DNA of 64,000 nt, from the NCBI GenBank assembly GCA_038229055.1, contig JBBROU010000002.1, positions 1 through 64,000 on the forward strand. Reading direction: 5' to 3'. Position numbers and translations under genes: made by a program. Origin of the DNA: JANYJA01 sp038229055 (GTDB taxonomy: Bacteria > Acidobacteriota > Terriglobia > Bryobacterales > Bryobacteraceae). Below are positions 22,552 to 32,211 of the stretch, one piece after another. Within the stretch, counting starts at the first letter, position 1. Every line of letters begins with the position of its first letter. The notes below the pieces were generated by a model. The model saw nothing but the letters and a program-made list of their open reading frames with translations, was not told the origin of the DNA and did no database searches.

Positions 22552-24651
22552 TTAAATCGGTCCCATCGTACTGAGAATGAATGCATAGAAGAACGCTGTT
22601 TCCTTCATGCGCTCGTAGCGGCCGGAAGGGCCTCCGTGGCCCGCGCCCATCTGTGTCTTCAGCAGCAGCACGTTGTGATCGGTCTTATACGCGCGGAGCC
22701 GTGCAACCCACTTGGCGGGTTCCCAATAGGCCACACGAGGGTCGTTCAATCCGGTTGTCACCAGCAAATTCGGATACGCTTTGTGCTCTACGTTGTCATA
22801 GGGCGAGTAAGACTTTATGTAGTCGTAGTACTTCTTGTCTTCCGGATTTCCCCATTGATCGTATTCGCCGGTTGTGAGCGGGATGGTGGGGTCGAGCATG
22901 GTTGTCACCACGTCCACGAACGGGACCGCGGCGATTACAGTGTGGAACAGGCCGGGGCGCAAATTGATTACGGCACCCATCAATAAGCCGCCCGCGCTGC
23001 CGCCCATCGCGGCAAGTTTCGCCGGCGAAGTATATTTCTGTGAGACCAGATACTCGCCGCACGCAATGAAATCGGTGAAGCTGTTGCGCTTGTGGAGCAT
23101 GCGGCCGTCGTCGAACCACTGACGTCCGAATTCCGAGCCGCCGCGCACATGCGCGATGGCGTAAACAAAGCCGCGATCCAGAAGACTCAAGGCCGAGGTG
23201 GAGAACGCGGGATCGCTGTTGATGCCATAAGAGCCGTAGCCCATAAGGAAAGCGGGAGCCTTACCGTCGCGAACGAAGCCGGTTTTGTAAACCAGAGAAA
23301 TGGGGATGCGCTTTCCATCGGACGCGGTCGCGTAGATGCGCTCCGAGCGATAACGCGATGGATCATAGCCTCCCAAGATCTCGGTCTGCTTCAGAAGCGC
23401 ACGCGTCCGATCGGCCATGTTGAAATCGTAGACCGACCTAGGCGTTACAAGCGACGTGTAAGTGAACCGGAGCAAGGTACTCTGGTATTCAGGGTTTGCA
23501 GCGGGGGCGACGGAATACGCGGGCTCCGGGAACGTTACAGAGTAAGTTGCGCCCGACTTGCGATTACGCACGCGGATATTCGGCAGACCGTTTTCGCGCG
23601 TGTGAAGCACGGTGAATCCAGCGAACGCGTCGACGCCTGTGAGTGTGGTATCGGGCTGAACCGGAATTACTTCTTTCCAGTTTTTTCGCGCCGGGTCGGC
23701 CACGTTCACCGACATCAGCTTGAAGTTGACGGCGCCATCGTCGTTGGTCCGGATCAAAAACTGATCGTCCTGCGGCTCAACGTAATATTCAATGCCCGCG
23801 CGGCGTGGGGCGACTACTTGAAAGGAGCCGGATGGTTTCGACGCATCGAGAAAAGAGACTTCAGAAGTCTTGCCGGTGTTGGCCGTGGTGATGAGTAAGA
23901 AGCGGCGGTCGCGCGATTTCGAAAGGCTGACATCGAAGAGACCGTCGTTGTCGGTGTAGACGATTGCGTCCTGTGCGGGGTCGCTTCCGAGGACGTGGCG
24001 CCGAATCCTGTCGGGCCGTTGGGTTGCATCGAAGGTCGTATAAAACAGCGTTCGATTGTCATTGCCCCAGGCCGTGCCGTAAGTGATTTCTCCGATTTGA
24101 TCGGGCAGGGTCTTACCTGTCGATAAGTCTTTAATGTGAAGCGTAAAATGTTCGGAGCCATTGTTATCGACCATGTAGGCGAGCAGTTTGTGATCTTCGC
24201 TGACGTTATAACCGCCGAGCGAGAAATACGCCTGACCGGCGGCGAGTTCGTTGGCGTCCAACGTTACTTCCTCGGGAGCGGATAAGGCATCTTTCTTGCG
24301 GCAGAATATTGGATACTGCTTGCCTTCAACCGTGCGGGAGTAATAGAAGTAAGGCCCGTCCTTTACCGGAACTTCCAGGTCGGTTTGCTTGGTGCGCGAG
24401 AGGATTTCGTTGTAAATCGTATCGCGGAGAGCCTCGTTCGGCTTCATCACCGATTCGGTGTAGGCGTTTTCGGCCTTGAGATATTCGACGGCTTCGGGAT
24501 CGGTCTTGTCGCGAAGCCAGTAGTAATTGTCGGTGCGTGTGTCGCCGTGAATGGCGAGAGCCTTGGGAACTTTGCGGGCGACAGGGGGTTGCACTTGAGC
24601 GTTTAAGGTCATGAGCGAGAGCAGCGCTGAAAGAGTCAGCAGCAGTTTCAT
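22552..24651 (-). CDS. Secreted prolyl-oligopeptidase family peptidase, oligopeptidase B-like
   Basis: This 699-residue S9A serine peptidase starts with a cleavable signal peptide (MKLLLTLSALLSLMTLNAQ). A seven-bladed beta-propeller follows (about 70-420) and then an alpha/beta-hydrolase domain. The catalytic Ser is in GGSAGG, Asp in GLNDPRV and His in GAGHGG. The IAHVRGGSEFG and YDQWGNP motifs are typical of oligopeptidase B, which cleaves small peptides after basic residues. It should act in the periplasm or outside the cell. It ends 3 nt from the convergent yceH stop with no terminator between them. Confidence 0.9.
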   Translation of the reverse strand: MKLLLTLSALLSLMTLNAQVQPPVARKVPKALAIHGDTRTDNYYWLRDKTDPEAVEYLKAENAYTESVMKPNEALRDTIYNEILSRTKQTDLEVPVKDGPYFYYSRTVEGKQYPIFCRKKDALSAPEEVTLDANELAAGQAYFSLGGYNVSEDHKLLAYMVDNNGSEHFTLHIKDLSTGKTLPDQIGEITYGTAWGNDNRTLFYTTFDATQRPDRIRRHVLGSDPAQDAIVYTDNDGLFDVSLSKSRDRRFLLITTANTGKTSEVSFLDASKPSGSFQVVAPRRAGIEYYVEPQDDQFLIRTNDDGAVNFKLMSVNVADPARKNWKEVIPVQPDTTLTGVDAFAGFTVLHTRENGLPNIRVRNRKSGATYSVTFPEPAYSVAPAANPEYQSTLLRFTYTSLVTPRSVYDFNMADRTRALLKQTEILGGYDPSRYRSERIYATASDGKRIPISLVYKTGFVRDGKAPAFLMGYGSYGINSDPAFSTSALSLLDRGFVYAIAHVRGGSEFGRQWFDDGRMLHKRNSFTDFIACGEYLVSQKYTSPAKLAAMGGSAGGLLMGAVINLRPGLFHTVIAAVPFVDVVTTMLDPTIPLTTGEYDQWGNPEDKKYYDYIKSYSPYDNVEHKAYPNLLVTTGLNDPRVAYWEPAKWVARLRAYKTDHNVLLLKTQMGAGHGGPSGRYERMKETAFFYAFILSTMGPI

Positions 24652-24808
24652 GCGTTGATAGTAACAGGCAAGCCGACCGCAAGCTCTCGCACGCCAAATC
24701 GAACCCCGAAGCGAGCACGCCTCTTCAAGGAACTAAGCGCGTAAAAGGAGCAGAGGCAACTAAGAAAGAACTGGGTCGAAGCAGCTAGGATTTTGTGATA
24801 CAGGTGCT

Positions 24809-25033
24809 TTACGAAGCAGGCCCGTCCAGGGCGACCCACGCAACAGCGGTGTGGGGTTGGGGGATAGGTTCACCTTCCTCGTAGAGGCCTTCGAGATGCA
24901 TCTCGATGGCTTCGCGCATGTTACGTTCGGTCTCTTCAACTGAGCCGCCAGTCGATATGCATCCCGGCAGGTCCGGAGCATAAGCCGAAAATTTATGGTC
25001 CCCGCGTTCAATTACCACAGCGTACTTCATCAT
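24809..25033 (-). CDS. HicB-family protein, solitary
   Basis: This 74-residue protein is a partial-RNase-H-fold HicB domain: MKYAVVIERGDHKFSAYAPD, LPGCISTGGSVEE and REAIEMHLEGL. HicB normally neutralises the HicA mRNA-interferase toxin encoded next to it. I found no HicA-like frame in the roughly 150 nt on either side. It also lacks the C-terminal DNA-binding domain of longer HicB proteins. It may be an orphan antitoxin or act in trans. Confidence 0.8.
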   Translation of the reverse strand: MMKYAVVIERGDHKFSAYAPDLPGCISTGGSVEETERNMREAIEMHLEGLYEEGEPIPQPHTAVAWVALDGPAS

Positions 25034-25146
25034 GGCTGTCGTCCGTCCGTTCCAATGAGAACTGTCTGCTCCACATTCTACGCTTTTTCCATCGCGCGTG
25101 GTGTCGCGGAAATCACTGCTATCCTAATCGTCATACGAGGGCATTG

Positions 25147-25950
25147 ATGCGGGTCCGCTTCGCAGTTCCGGCGATCGTACTTTTACTTTCGAGCCTCACT
25201 GCGCTCTTTGCCTTCCAGGCCAACTTCCGCGCATACACGGATGAAGAGGACAATCCGGTGCCGGTTCCGGCGGACGCTTACGAACGCACGGAGTGGGCTT
25301 TTGCGAGGCTAAAGTATCCGTCGGGCCGCTATGCGGGGTACTGGGGCGGGCGTGGAAGCTGGCCCACCGATTTCCCCAAAGCCGACCGTCAATTTGTGCA
25401 AGGCGTGCGGCGTTTGACGCGTATTTCCACGCGGTCGAGCGAGCAGATCATCGACCTCGAGACGGAAGAAATCTTCAATTGGCCGTGGGTTTACGCGGTC
25501 GAAGTGGGGCACTGGGATCTCACGGACAAGCAGTGCAAGATGATGCGCGAATATTTCGACCGCGGCGGCTTTCTGATGGTCGACGATTTTCACGGAACAT
25601 ACGAGTGGGATGTGTTCACGAAGAGCATGAACCGAATTTTTCCCGACAGGCCGATTGTAGAGATCGAAGGCAAGGACGCGATCTTTCATGTGCTCTACGA
25701 TCTGCAGGAGCGGCTCCAAGTCCCGGGTTTGCAGTATCTCTACAGCGGGAAGATTTACGAGAAAGACGGGGTGATTCCGCACTGGCGCGGCATTTACGAC
25801 GATAAGGGCCGCATCATGGTCGCGATGACTTTCAATCAGGACAACGGCGATGCCTGGGAGCACGCCGATAACCCGAAGTATGAGGTTAAGTACACTTCGC
25901 AGGCTTACCGGCTTGGGATCAATTACATCATCTACGCGATGACGCATTGA
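25147..25950 (+). CDS. DUF4159 domain protein, first gene of the MoxR/vWA operon
   Basis: This protein has about 267 residues from ATG 25147, with a TTG one codon earlier. A signal peptide or N-terminal anchor (VPAIVLLLSSLTALFAFQA) is followed by a DUF4159 domain with a GATase-like alpha/beta fold (REYFDRGGFLMVDDFHGT, AYRLGINYIIYAMTH). Such domains usually occur with vWA/MoxR genes in Acidobacteria and Planctomycetes, and the function is unknown. The next gene can start on the overlapping TTGA, so translation is coupled. Confidence 0.85.
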   Translation: MRVRFAVPAIVLLLSSLTALFAFQANFRAYTDEEDNPVPVPADAYERTEWAFARLKYPSGRYAGYWGGRGSWPTDFPKADRQFVQGVRRLTRISTRSSEQIIDLETEEIFNWPWVYAVEVGHWDLTDKQCKMMREYFDRGGFLMVDDFHGTYEWDVFTKSMNRIFPDRPIVEIEGKDAIFHVLYDLQERLQVPGLQYLYSGKIYEKDGVIPHWRGIYDDKGRIMVAMTFNQDNGDAWEHADNPKYEVKYTSQAYRLGINYIIYAMTH

Positions 25951-28220
25951 GTCCGGTGTCTCTCTACATGTTCGAATTTCTATTCAAATATCCTCCGGCG
26001 CTATTTTCAAAGGGTCACTTTGTGCTTCTGACGCCGTGGCCAGTGTGGCTGATGGGGCTGCTGGTTGCGCTCGCGGCAGGGCTTCTGTTCTGGCATGTGC
26101 GGCGGCACCGCGGAATGTTGACGGGCGCCCGCCCTATCTCTATCTGGCTGCTGGAAACGGCGCTGGTGACGCTACTGCTGTTGATGCTGTGGCATCCGGC
26201 GATCAGCGTGGCGACGCTGCGGCCGCAGCAAAATATCATCGCGGTGTTGATGGACGATTCGCGCAGCATGGGGACCGCGGACGACGGGAAAACAAGGCTG
26301 GCCGCGGCCCAAGACTTATTCACGCGTAAATTGGCGCCGCAACTGGTGTCCCGATTTCAGACGCGGCTGTACCGTTTCGGGAGCGACATCGCGCGCGTTG
26401 ACACGCCAAATCCGGCATTCCCGGCGGCAGGGAATTCGACGCGCATTGGCGAGGCGCTAAAGAACGTGGTGGCGGAATCCTCGGCGCTGCCTCTGGGCGC
26501 CGTGGTGCTGCTCTCCGATGGCGGCGATACCTCGGGCGGCATTGATGTCGACACCATCGCGCGATTGCGGCAGCAGCGAATTCCGGTGCATACGGTGGGC
26601 TTCGGGCGCGAGAAGTTCGGGCACGACCTGGCTATTGAAGAGGTGGTGCTGCCGCAGCGCGCGTTGGCGGATTCGCGGGTGAGCGCGCAGGTGACCTTCC
26701 GGCAGAACGGCTATACCGGGCAAAAGGCGCGAGTCTCGGTGCGCGATGGCGCAAAGGTTCTCGCGTCGCAGATGGTGGATGTGAAGCCGGACGGCGTCAC
26801 GCAATCGTCGACTCTCGTCTTCAATGTGGGACCAGCGGGGCCGCGCACCGTGCAGGTGACACTTGACCCGCTGCCGGGTGAGGAGAACGCGTCGAACAAT
26901 TCGCTGACGCGATTGATCAATGTGACGTCGCGCAAGCCGCGCATTCTCTATGTCGAAGGCGAGCCGCGCTGGGAGTACAAGTTCATTCGCCGCGCGGTGG
27001 AAGACGATCACACCCTGCAAATTGTGACCATGCTGCGCACGACTCCGAACAAGATTTACCGGCAGGGGATCGACACTCCCACGGAGTTGGAGCAAGGCTT
27101 TCCAGCGACGGCGGATGAGCTGTTTACATACGATGGGCTGATCATCGGCAGTGTGGAGGCAAGTTACTTCACGCCGACGCAGCAGGATCTGATTCGTGAA
27201 TTCGCCAACCGGCGCGGCGGTGGCGTACTGTTTCTGGGCGGACGTTTTGGACTATCGGATGGCGGGTACCCGCATTCGGTCATCGCCGAAATGCTGCCCG
27301 TGAAATTGCCCCTGAATGAAGGCACGTTCCATCGCGAATATTCCCCGGCCGAGCTGACACTGGCTGGGCGCGAGAGCATTTTGTGCCGCCTGGAGGAAGG
27401 GCGGGATCGCAATGCGGAGCGCTGGAAGAAGCTGCCATTGATCGCGAACTACCAAGTTGTCGGCGAAGCCAAGCCGGGCGCGGTCACGCTGGCCGAAGTG
27501 GCACCGGCGGGGCAGAAGAAATCGCCGCTGCTAGTCATTGAGAACTACGGACGGGGCCGTACGGCGGTGTTGGCGACAGCGGGGACCTGGCGCTGGAAGA
27601 TGCAGCAGGAGCACACCGACACAACGCATGCGATCTTCTGGCAGCAGGTGCTGCGCTGGCTGGTCTCGGAAACGCCGGGACAAGTGCTCGCGTCTACTCC
27701 GCGTCAAGTGCTTTCCGATGAAACCAACATGCACCTCCGCGTGGAGGCGCGCGACAAGAGTTTTCAACCTATAGGGAACGCACACGTCGAAGCGCATTTG
27801 GTCGGCCCGGAGAATCTTTCCGAAACGGTGACGCTGGCGCCGCAGCCCCTCGAAACGGGGGTTTATGCGGTGGATTGGGGCGCAGCCAAGCCGGGTTCGT
27901 ATCTTGCGGAGGTCACGGTCACCGCGGAGGGCAAAGAGTTGGGGCGCGATGTGCTGACGTTCCGTCGCGAGGACGGCGTCGCGGAGAATTTCCATCTGAA
28001 CCAGGACAAGGCGCTGCTGGAAAAACTGTCAGAGCAGACCGGCGGAAAGTATTATACGCCCTCGGGAGCAAGCCGGTTGCCGGAGGAAGTTTCGTATTCT
28101 GAAGCGGGGTTGACAACGCACGAAACTCTCGATTTGTGGGACATGCCGATCGTCTTCCTGCTGGTGCTGGCGCTGCGGGGCGGCGAATGGCTGTTGCGCC
28201 GTAAGTGGGGCGTGGTGTGA
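25947..28220 (+). CDS. Membrane vWA protein with glutamine-amidotransferase-like domain
   Basis: This protein has 757 residues from TTG 25947, overlapping the previous stop; ATG 25968 is the alternative. Two transmembrane helices (about 33-50 and 67-90) precede a von Willebrand A domain with an intact MIDAS, D103-x-S105-x-S107. Beta-sandwich segments and a class I GATase-like domain (KPRILYVEGEPRWEYKFIR, GGGVLFLGGRFGLSDGG) follow. The C-terminus is a third membrane helix with a basic tail (GGEWLLRRKWG). It resembles large BatA-type partners of MoxR ATPases and would expose most of its mass to the periplasm. Confidence 0.85.
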   Translation: MSPVSLYMFEFLFKYPPALFSKGHFVLLTPWPVWLMGLLVALAAGLLFWHVRRHRGMLTGARPISIWLLETALVTLLLLMLWHPAISVATLRPQQNIIAVLMDDSRSMGTADDGKTRLAAAQDLFTRKLAPQLVSRFQTRLYRFGSDIARVDTPNPAFPAAGNSTRIGEALKNVVAESSALPLGAVVLLSDGGDTSGGIDVDTIARLRQQRIPVHTVGFGREKFGHDLAIEEVVLPQRALADSRVSAQVTFRQNGYTGQKARVSVRDGAKVLASQMVDVKPDGVTQSSTLVFNVGPAGPRTVQVTLDPLPGEENASNNSLTRLINVTSRKPRILYVEGEPRWEYKFIRRAVEDDHTLQIVTMLRTTPNKIYRQGIDTPTELEQGFPATADELFTYDGLIIGSVEASYFTPTQQDLIREFANRRGGGVLFLGGRFGLSDGGYPHSVIAEMLPVKLPLNEGTFHREYSPAELTLAGRESILCRLEEGRDRNAERWKKLPLIANYQVVGEAKPGAVTLAEVAPAGQKKSPLLVIENYGRGRTAVLATAGTWRWKMQQEHTDTTHAIFWQQVLRWLVSETPGQVLASTPRQVLSDETNMHLRVEARDKSFQPIGNAHVEAHLVGPENLSETVTLAPQPLETGVYAVDWGAAKPGSYLAEVTVTAEGKELGRDVLTFRREDGVAENFHLNQDKALLEKLSEQTGGKYYTPSGASRLPEEVSYSEAGLTTHETLDLWDMPIVFLLVLALRGGEWLLRRKWGVV

Positions 28221-29086
28221 GGCTGCTCGCGCTGGCCTGTATCCTTTCGGCGTCGCTGCACGCCACTACTTTTTACGTCACCGTGGCGGGGCTGGGCGGT
28301 GAGCCGGATTATGAGCAGCGCTTCGCCATGGAAGCTACCGACATCGACAAGACGCTGAAGCTTGGCACGGGGAACGATGTGCAGACGCTGCACGGCGCGG
28401 GCGCAACAAAGGCAGCCGTGCGCGGAGCGTTGGAGAAGGTGGCACACGAGGCGAAAGCACCAGACGCGCTGGTGCTGATGCTGATCGGGCACGGGACCTT
28501 CGATGGCTCGGAGTATAAATTTAACTTGCCGGGACCGGATCTTTCGGCAACAGAGTTGGCCGAGATGCTGGATAAGATACACGCCGGACGGCAGCTCATC
28601 GTGAATATGACGAGCGCTAGCGGCGGGGCGGTGCCGGCCCTGCGCGCGGCGAATCGGGTGATTGTTTCGGCAACAAAATCGGGCACGGAAAAAAACGCGA
28701 CCGTGTTTCCAAGGTTCTGGGTGGAGGCGCTGCGGGACCCTTCGGTAGACGTTGACAAGAACGAAACCATCTCCGCGCTCGAGGCTTTTAAATTCGCCGA
28801 AGCTAAGACGAAACAGTTTTACGATGAGCAGAAGCGGCTTTCCACGGAGCACGCATCAATCGACAACGAAGCCAAGGCCGCGGCGTTTCCGGTGGTGCGG
28901 TTGGGCGCCGCGATCGCGATCACGGACCCGGCAAAACTGCGGTTGGTGGCGAAGAAAAACGAGATCGAAGGGAAGATCGATGAATTGAAATATCAGAAGT
29001 CGCTGATGCCGCCGGAGGAGTATCGAAAGCAGATCGCGGGGCTGCTGCTGGAGTTGGCGAAGACGCAAGAGGAACTGGAAAAATGA
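28217..29086 (+). CDS. Exported caspase-fold (C13-like) protein lacking the catalytic Cys
   Basis: This protein has 289 residues from GTG 28217, which overlaps the upstream stop as GTGA. A signal peptide leads into a clan-CD caspase/legumain-like fold. The catalytic His is present (LMLIGHGTFDG, H92) and the substrate-side strand KFNLPGPDLSATEL follows. Where legumains carry the Cys-containing 'ACxSG', this protein reads NMTSASGG, with Ser133 at the Cys position. A C-terminal helical tail follows (ELKYQKSLMPPEEYRK, LAKTQEELEK). It is probably a pseudo-peptidase or scaffold, or has altered chemistry. Confidence 0.78.
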   Translation: MRLLALACILSASLHATTFYVTVAGLGGEPDYEQRFAMEATDIDKTLKLGTGNDVQTLHGAGATKAAVRGALEKVAHEAKAPDALVLMLIGHGTFDGSEYKFNLPGPDLSATELAEMLDKIHAGRQLIVNMTSASGGAVPALRAANRVIVSATKSGTEKNATVFPRFWVEALRDPSVDVDKNETISALEAFKFAEAKTKQFYDEQKRLSTEHASIDNEAKAAAFPVVRLGAAIAITDPAKLRLVAKKNEIEGKIDELKYQKSLMPPEEYRKQIAGLLLELAKTQEELEK

Positions 29087-31173
29087 GGGTCCTCGCGTTT
29101 TTGATACTTCCGATTTTCGCGTTTGGCCAGACGCTGGATCGGGCGGAATCGTTGTGGCGCGCGCGCGATTATCAGGGCGCCAACGCTCAGTTCGCGGCAC
29201 TGGTGAAGCAGAATCCGAAGAATGCGGACTATCGCGTTCGCTGGGGCCGGCTGCTGCTGGAGCGCTTCAATCGGGCGGATTCCATGGCACTCTTCAGCGA
29301 GGCGCTCACAATTTCGCCGAAGCATGCCGGTGCCCTGCTTGGGCTCGCGCTTGTAGCCGAGCAGAGCTTCGATGACAAGGCGGCAGGGTTCGCGCAGCAA
29401 GCGCTCGAGACCGATCCGAATTCGGTGGAGGCTCGCGCTTTACTCGCGAAGCTGAAGGTAGAGGACAGCAACTATACCGATGCGACGGCGGAAGCCAACA
29501 AGGCGCTGGCGGTTTCGCCCACGGCACTCGACGCAATGACGGTGCTCGCCGCGATTGACTTGCTAAAGGACCGGCCAACGCCGTGGCTCGATCGGATCGG
29601 CGCAATCAACTCGCGCTACGGCAAAGCGTATGAGACTCTGGCCGCACTATTCGTGCTGAATCGCCGTTATGAAGAAGGCATCGGGTATTACCGCAAGGCG
29701 ATCGCGCTTACGCCGGATCTTTGGAGCGCGCATGAACAGCTCGGCATCAACCTGATGCGGCTCGGTTTCGAGGAAGAAGCGCGGCAGCATCTGGAACTCG
29801 GATATGCGAACGGACAGAAAGATGACGCGACGGTAAACTCGCTCCGACTGATGGACAGCTACAAGAACTTCGTGACGTTTCGCGACGGCAACACGGTGCT
29901 GAGGCTGCATAAAAAAGAGGCCGAGGTGCTGCGGCCTTATTTCGAATCCGAGATGAAGCGGGCCATGGCGGTGTACGAGAAGAAGTACGAGGTGAAACTG
30001 GATCGCCCGGCGCAGGTGGAAGTTTATCCGGATCACGAAGACTTCGCGGTGCGCACGATGGGCATGCCGGGTCTGGGCGCGCTGGGCGTGACGTTTGGTT
30101 ATGTAGTCGCGATGGATAGCCCTTCGGGACGGCCGCCTGGGAGTTTCCACTGGGCCAGCACGATGTGGCATGAGCTTAGCCACGTTTACGTGCTGACGCT
30201 AACCAAACACCACGTGCCGCGCTGGTTCACGGAAGGCATGGCGGTGCACGAGGAGACGGCTGTTGCCGCGGATTGGGGCGACCGGCTGGGTCCGGAGGTG
30301 ATCACCGCGATAAAGGATAAGAAGCTGCTGCCGATCGCGGACATGGATCGCGGCTTCATTCACCCGAGTTTTCAAGCGCAGGTGCTGGTCTCTTATTACC
30401 AGGCCGGCAAGGTGTGCGACTTCATTTCCGCGAAGTGGGGCGAGCACAAGCTGCTCGACATGGTTCACGATTTCGCGGGGACGCTGTCGACGGCTGAAGT
30501 AATTCGGAAGGATCTCGGCATGGAGCCGGAGGAATTGGACAAGCAGTTCCTTGCGTCGGTTGAAGCCGAGACCAAGAAGACCGTCGACGGCTACGCGGAA
30601 TGGCGCAAGAAGATGAAGGAATTGTCCGAGCTTTCGAAAGCCAAGAAGTACGACGAGGCGATTCGAACCGGGCTCGCGATTCGCGATCTGTATCCGGATT
30701 ACGTGGAGCACGCGAACGTGTACGAGTTTCTATCCGATGCCTATCTGGCGAAGAACGACAAGCTGGCTGCCATGGCGCAGTTGGAGCACTATTCGCAGAT
30801 CGGCGGCCGCAGCCCAGAGGCTCTGAAGAAACTTGCCACGCTGCTGGTGGAAGACGGGCGGCCGCGGGATGCGGCGAAGGTTTTGAACCGGCTGAACTTC
30901 ATCGCGCCCATCGATCCGGAGCTGCATCAGCGGCTGGGCGATTTATGGCTGGCGCAGGGCGATCTGGATGGCGCGGTGCGAGAATTTCGCGCGGTGATCG
31001 CGGAAAAGCCGCTCGATCAGGCAGGGAGCCATTTCAATTTAGCGCGGGCTTACAAGGCGCTGCAGAAGGCCGGTGATGCGCGCGACGAACTGCTGCTGGC
31101 GCTTGAGGCGGCGCCGAATTTCCGCCCCGCGCAGAAGATGCTGCTGGAACTTTCGGCCACGCCGACCAACTAA
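29083..31173 (+). CDS. TPR protein with peptidase-MA-like gluzincin domain
   Basis: This 696-residue exported protein has an N-terminal signal (MRVLAFLILPIFAFGQ). N-terminal TPR repeats (about 20-260) flank a metalloprotease domain with H363-E-L-S-H367 and the downstream Glu in WFTEGMAVHEE (E384), the peptidase-MA pattern. C-terminal TPR repeats follow (about 520-690). The zinc site looks intact, so it should be an active periplasmic protease. Its start overlaps the upstream stop by four bases. Its position in the operon suggests it processes or is controlled by the MoxR/vWA machinery. Confidence 0.85.
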   Translation: MRVLAFLILPIFAFGQTLDRAESLWRARDYQGANAQFAALVKQNPKNADYRVRWGRLLLERFNRADSMALFSEALTISPKHAGALLGLALVAEQSFDDKAAGFAQQALETDPNSVEARALLAKLKVEDSNYTDATAEANKALAVSPTALDAMTVLAAIDLLKDRPTPWLDRIGAINSRYGKAYETLAALFVLNRRYEEGIGYYRKAIALTPDLWSAHEQLGINLMRLGFEEEARQHLELGYANGQKDDATVNSLRLMDSYKNFVTFRDGNTVLRLHKKEAEVLRPYFESEMKRAMAVYEKKYEVKLDRPAQVEVYPDHEDFAVRTMGMPGLGALGVTFGYVVAMDSPSGRPPGSFHWASTMWHELSHVYVLTLTKHHVPRWFTEGMAVHEETAVAADWGDRLGPEVITAIKDKKLLPIADMDRGFIHPSFQAQVLVSYYQAGKVCDFISAKWGEHKLLDMVHDFAGTLSTAEVIRKDLGMEPEELDKQFLASVEAETKKTVDGYAEWRKKMKELSELSKAKKYDEAIRTGLAIRDLYPDYVEHANVYEFLSDAYLAKNDKLAAMAQLEHYSQIGGRSPEALKKLATLLVEDGRPRDAAKVLNRLNFIAPIDPELHQRLGDLWLAQGDLDGAVREFRAVIAEKPLDQAGSHFNLARAYKALQKAGDARDELLLALEAAPNFRPAQKMLLELSATPTN

Positions 31174-31179
31174 AATTTC

Positions 31180-32208
31180 ATGTCAACTCTAGCCACCACT
31201 ACCGAACTCGAACCGGAAGTTCTGAAGTCGCGCATCGACCGTTTCCGCCAAGTCGATGCACAGATTGTGAAGCAGGTCCGCCGCGTGATCGTGGGCCAGG
31301 AAGAAGTGCTCGAACAGGTGATGATCGCGCTGTTCGTGGGCGGCCATTGTCTGATCACCGGGCTTCCCGGAACGGCAAAAACGCTGCTGGTCCGCACCAT
31401 GGCGCAGACGCTCGGGCTGATCTTCAAGCGGATTCAGTTTACGCCGGATCTGATGCCATCGGACATGACGGGCACGGACATTATCGAAGAAGACCCTGGC
31501 ACCGGGCGGCGCACTTGGACGTTTATCGAAGGGCCGATCTTCTCGAATATTCTGCTGGCCGACGAGATCAACCGAACACCGCCGAAGACGCAATCGGCGC
31601 TGCTGGAGGCGATGCAGGAAAAGGCTTGCACGGTGCGCGGCAACAACTACAAGCTGCCGTCGCCGTTCTTCGTGCTGGCGACGCAGAATCCGATTGAACT
31701 TGAGGGCACATATCCGCTTCCCGAAGCGCAGCTCGACCGCTTTCTATTCAATACGGTGCTGGATTATTTGTCGGCGGCCGAAGAGTTGCAGGTGGTGGAT
31801 CTTACGACGACGACGCATGTGGCGGAGGCGACCGCGGTTACGTCAGCGCAGGAAATTCTGGATTTTCAGCAACTGGTACGCATGGTGCCGATCGGAGAAT
31901 CCGTGGCGAAGCATGCAATTGAACTGGTCCGGGCGTCACGTCCGCGTGACGAAAGCGCCGCGGACTTCGTCAAGAAGTATGTGAACTACGGGGCGAGCGT
32001 GCGCGCGGCGCAATTTCTGGTGCTGGCGGCGAAAGCGCGGGCGCTGAAAAAGGGCCGCTATCACGTATCGTATGACGATATCCGCGCCCTTTACGTGCCG
32101 GTGTTGCGGCATCGCGTGCTGCTGAATTTCCACGCGGAATCCGACCGGCTGACGACAGACGACCTGCTGAAACGAATTCTCGAAGCCAGGCCCGCGCCGC
32201 GGGACTAA
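31180..32208 (+). CDS. MoxR-family AAA+ ATPase
   Basis: This 342-residue cytosolic AAA+ protein has Walker A GLPGTAKT (61-68), Walker B LLADEINRTPPKTQ and the sensor-1 ATQNPIE. MoxR ATPases act as chaperones that remodel or activate vWA-domain clients, typically encoded next to them. Here DUF58 and two vWA proteins are in the same operon. The gene starts 6 nt after the TPR-protease gene. Confidence 0.95.
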   Translation: MSTLATTTELEPEVLKSRIDRFRQVDAQIVKQVRRVIVGQEEVLEQVMIALFVGGHCLITGLPGTAKTLLVRTMAQTLGLIFKRIQFTPDLMPSDMTGTDIIEEDPGTGRRTWTFIEGPIFSNILLADEINRTPPKTQSALLEAMQEKACTVRGNNYKLPSPFFVLATQNPIELEGTYPLPEAQLDRFLFNTVLDYLSAAEELQVVDLTTTTHVAEATAVTSAQEILDFQQLVRMVPIGESVAKHAIELVRASRPRDESAADFVKKYVNYGASVRAAQFLVLAAKARALKKGRYHVSYDDIRALYVPVLRHRVLLNFHAESDRLTTDDLLKRILEARPAPRD

Positions 32209-32211
32209 CTC

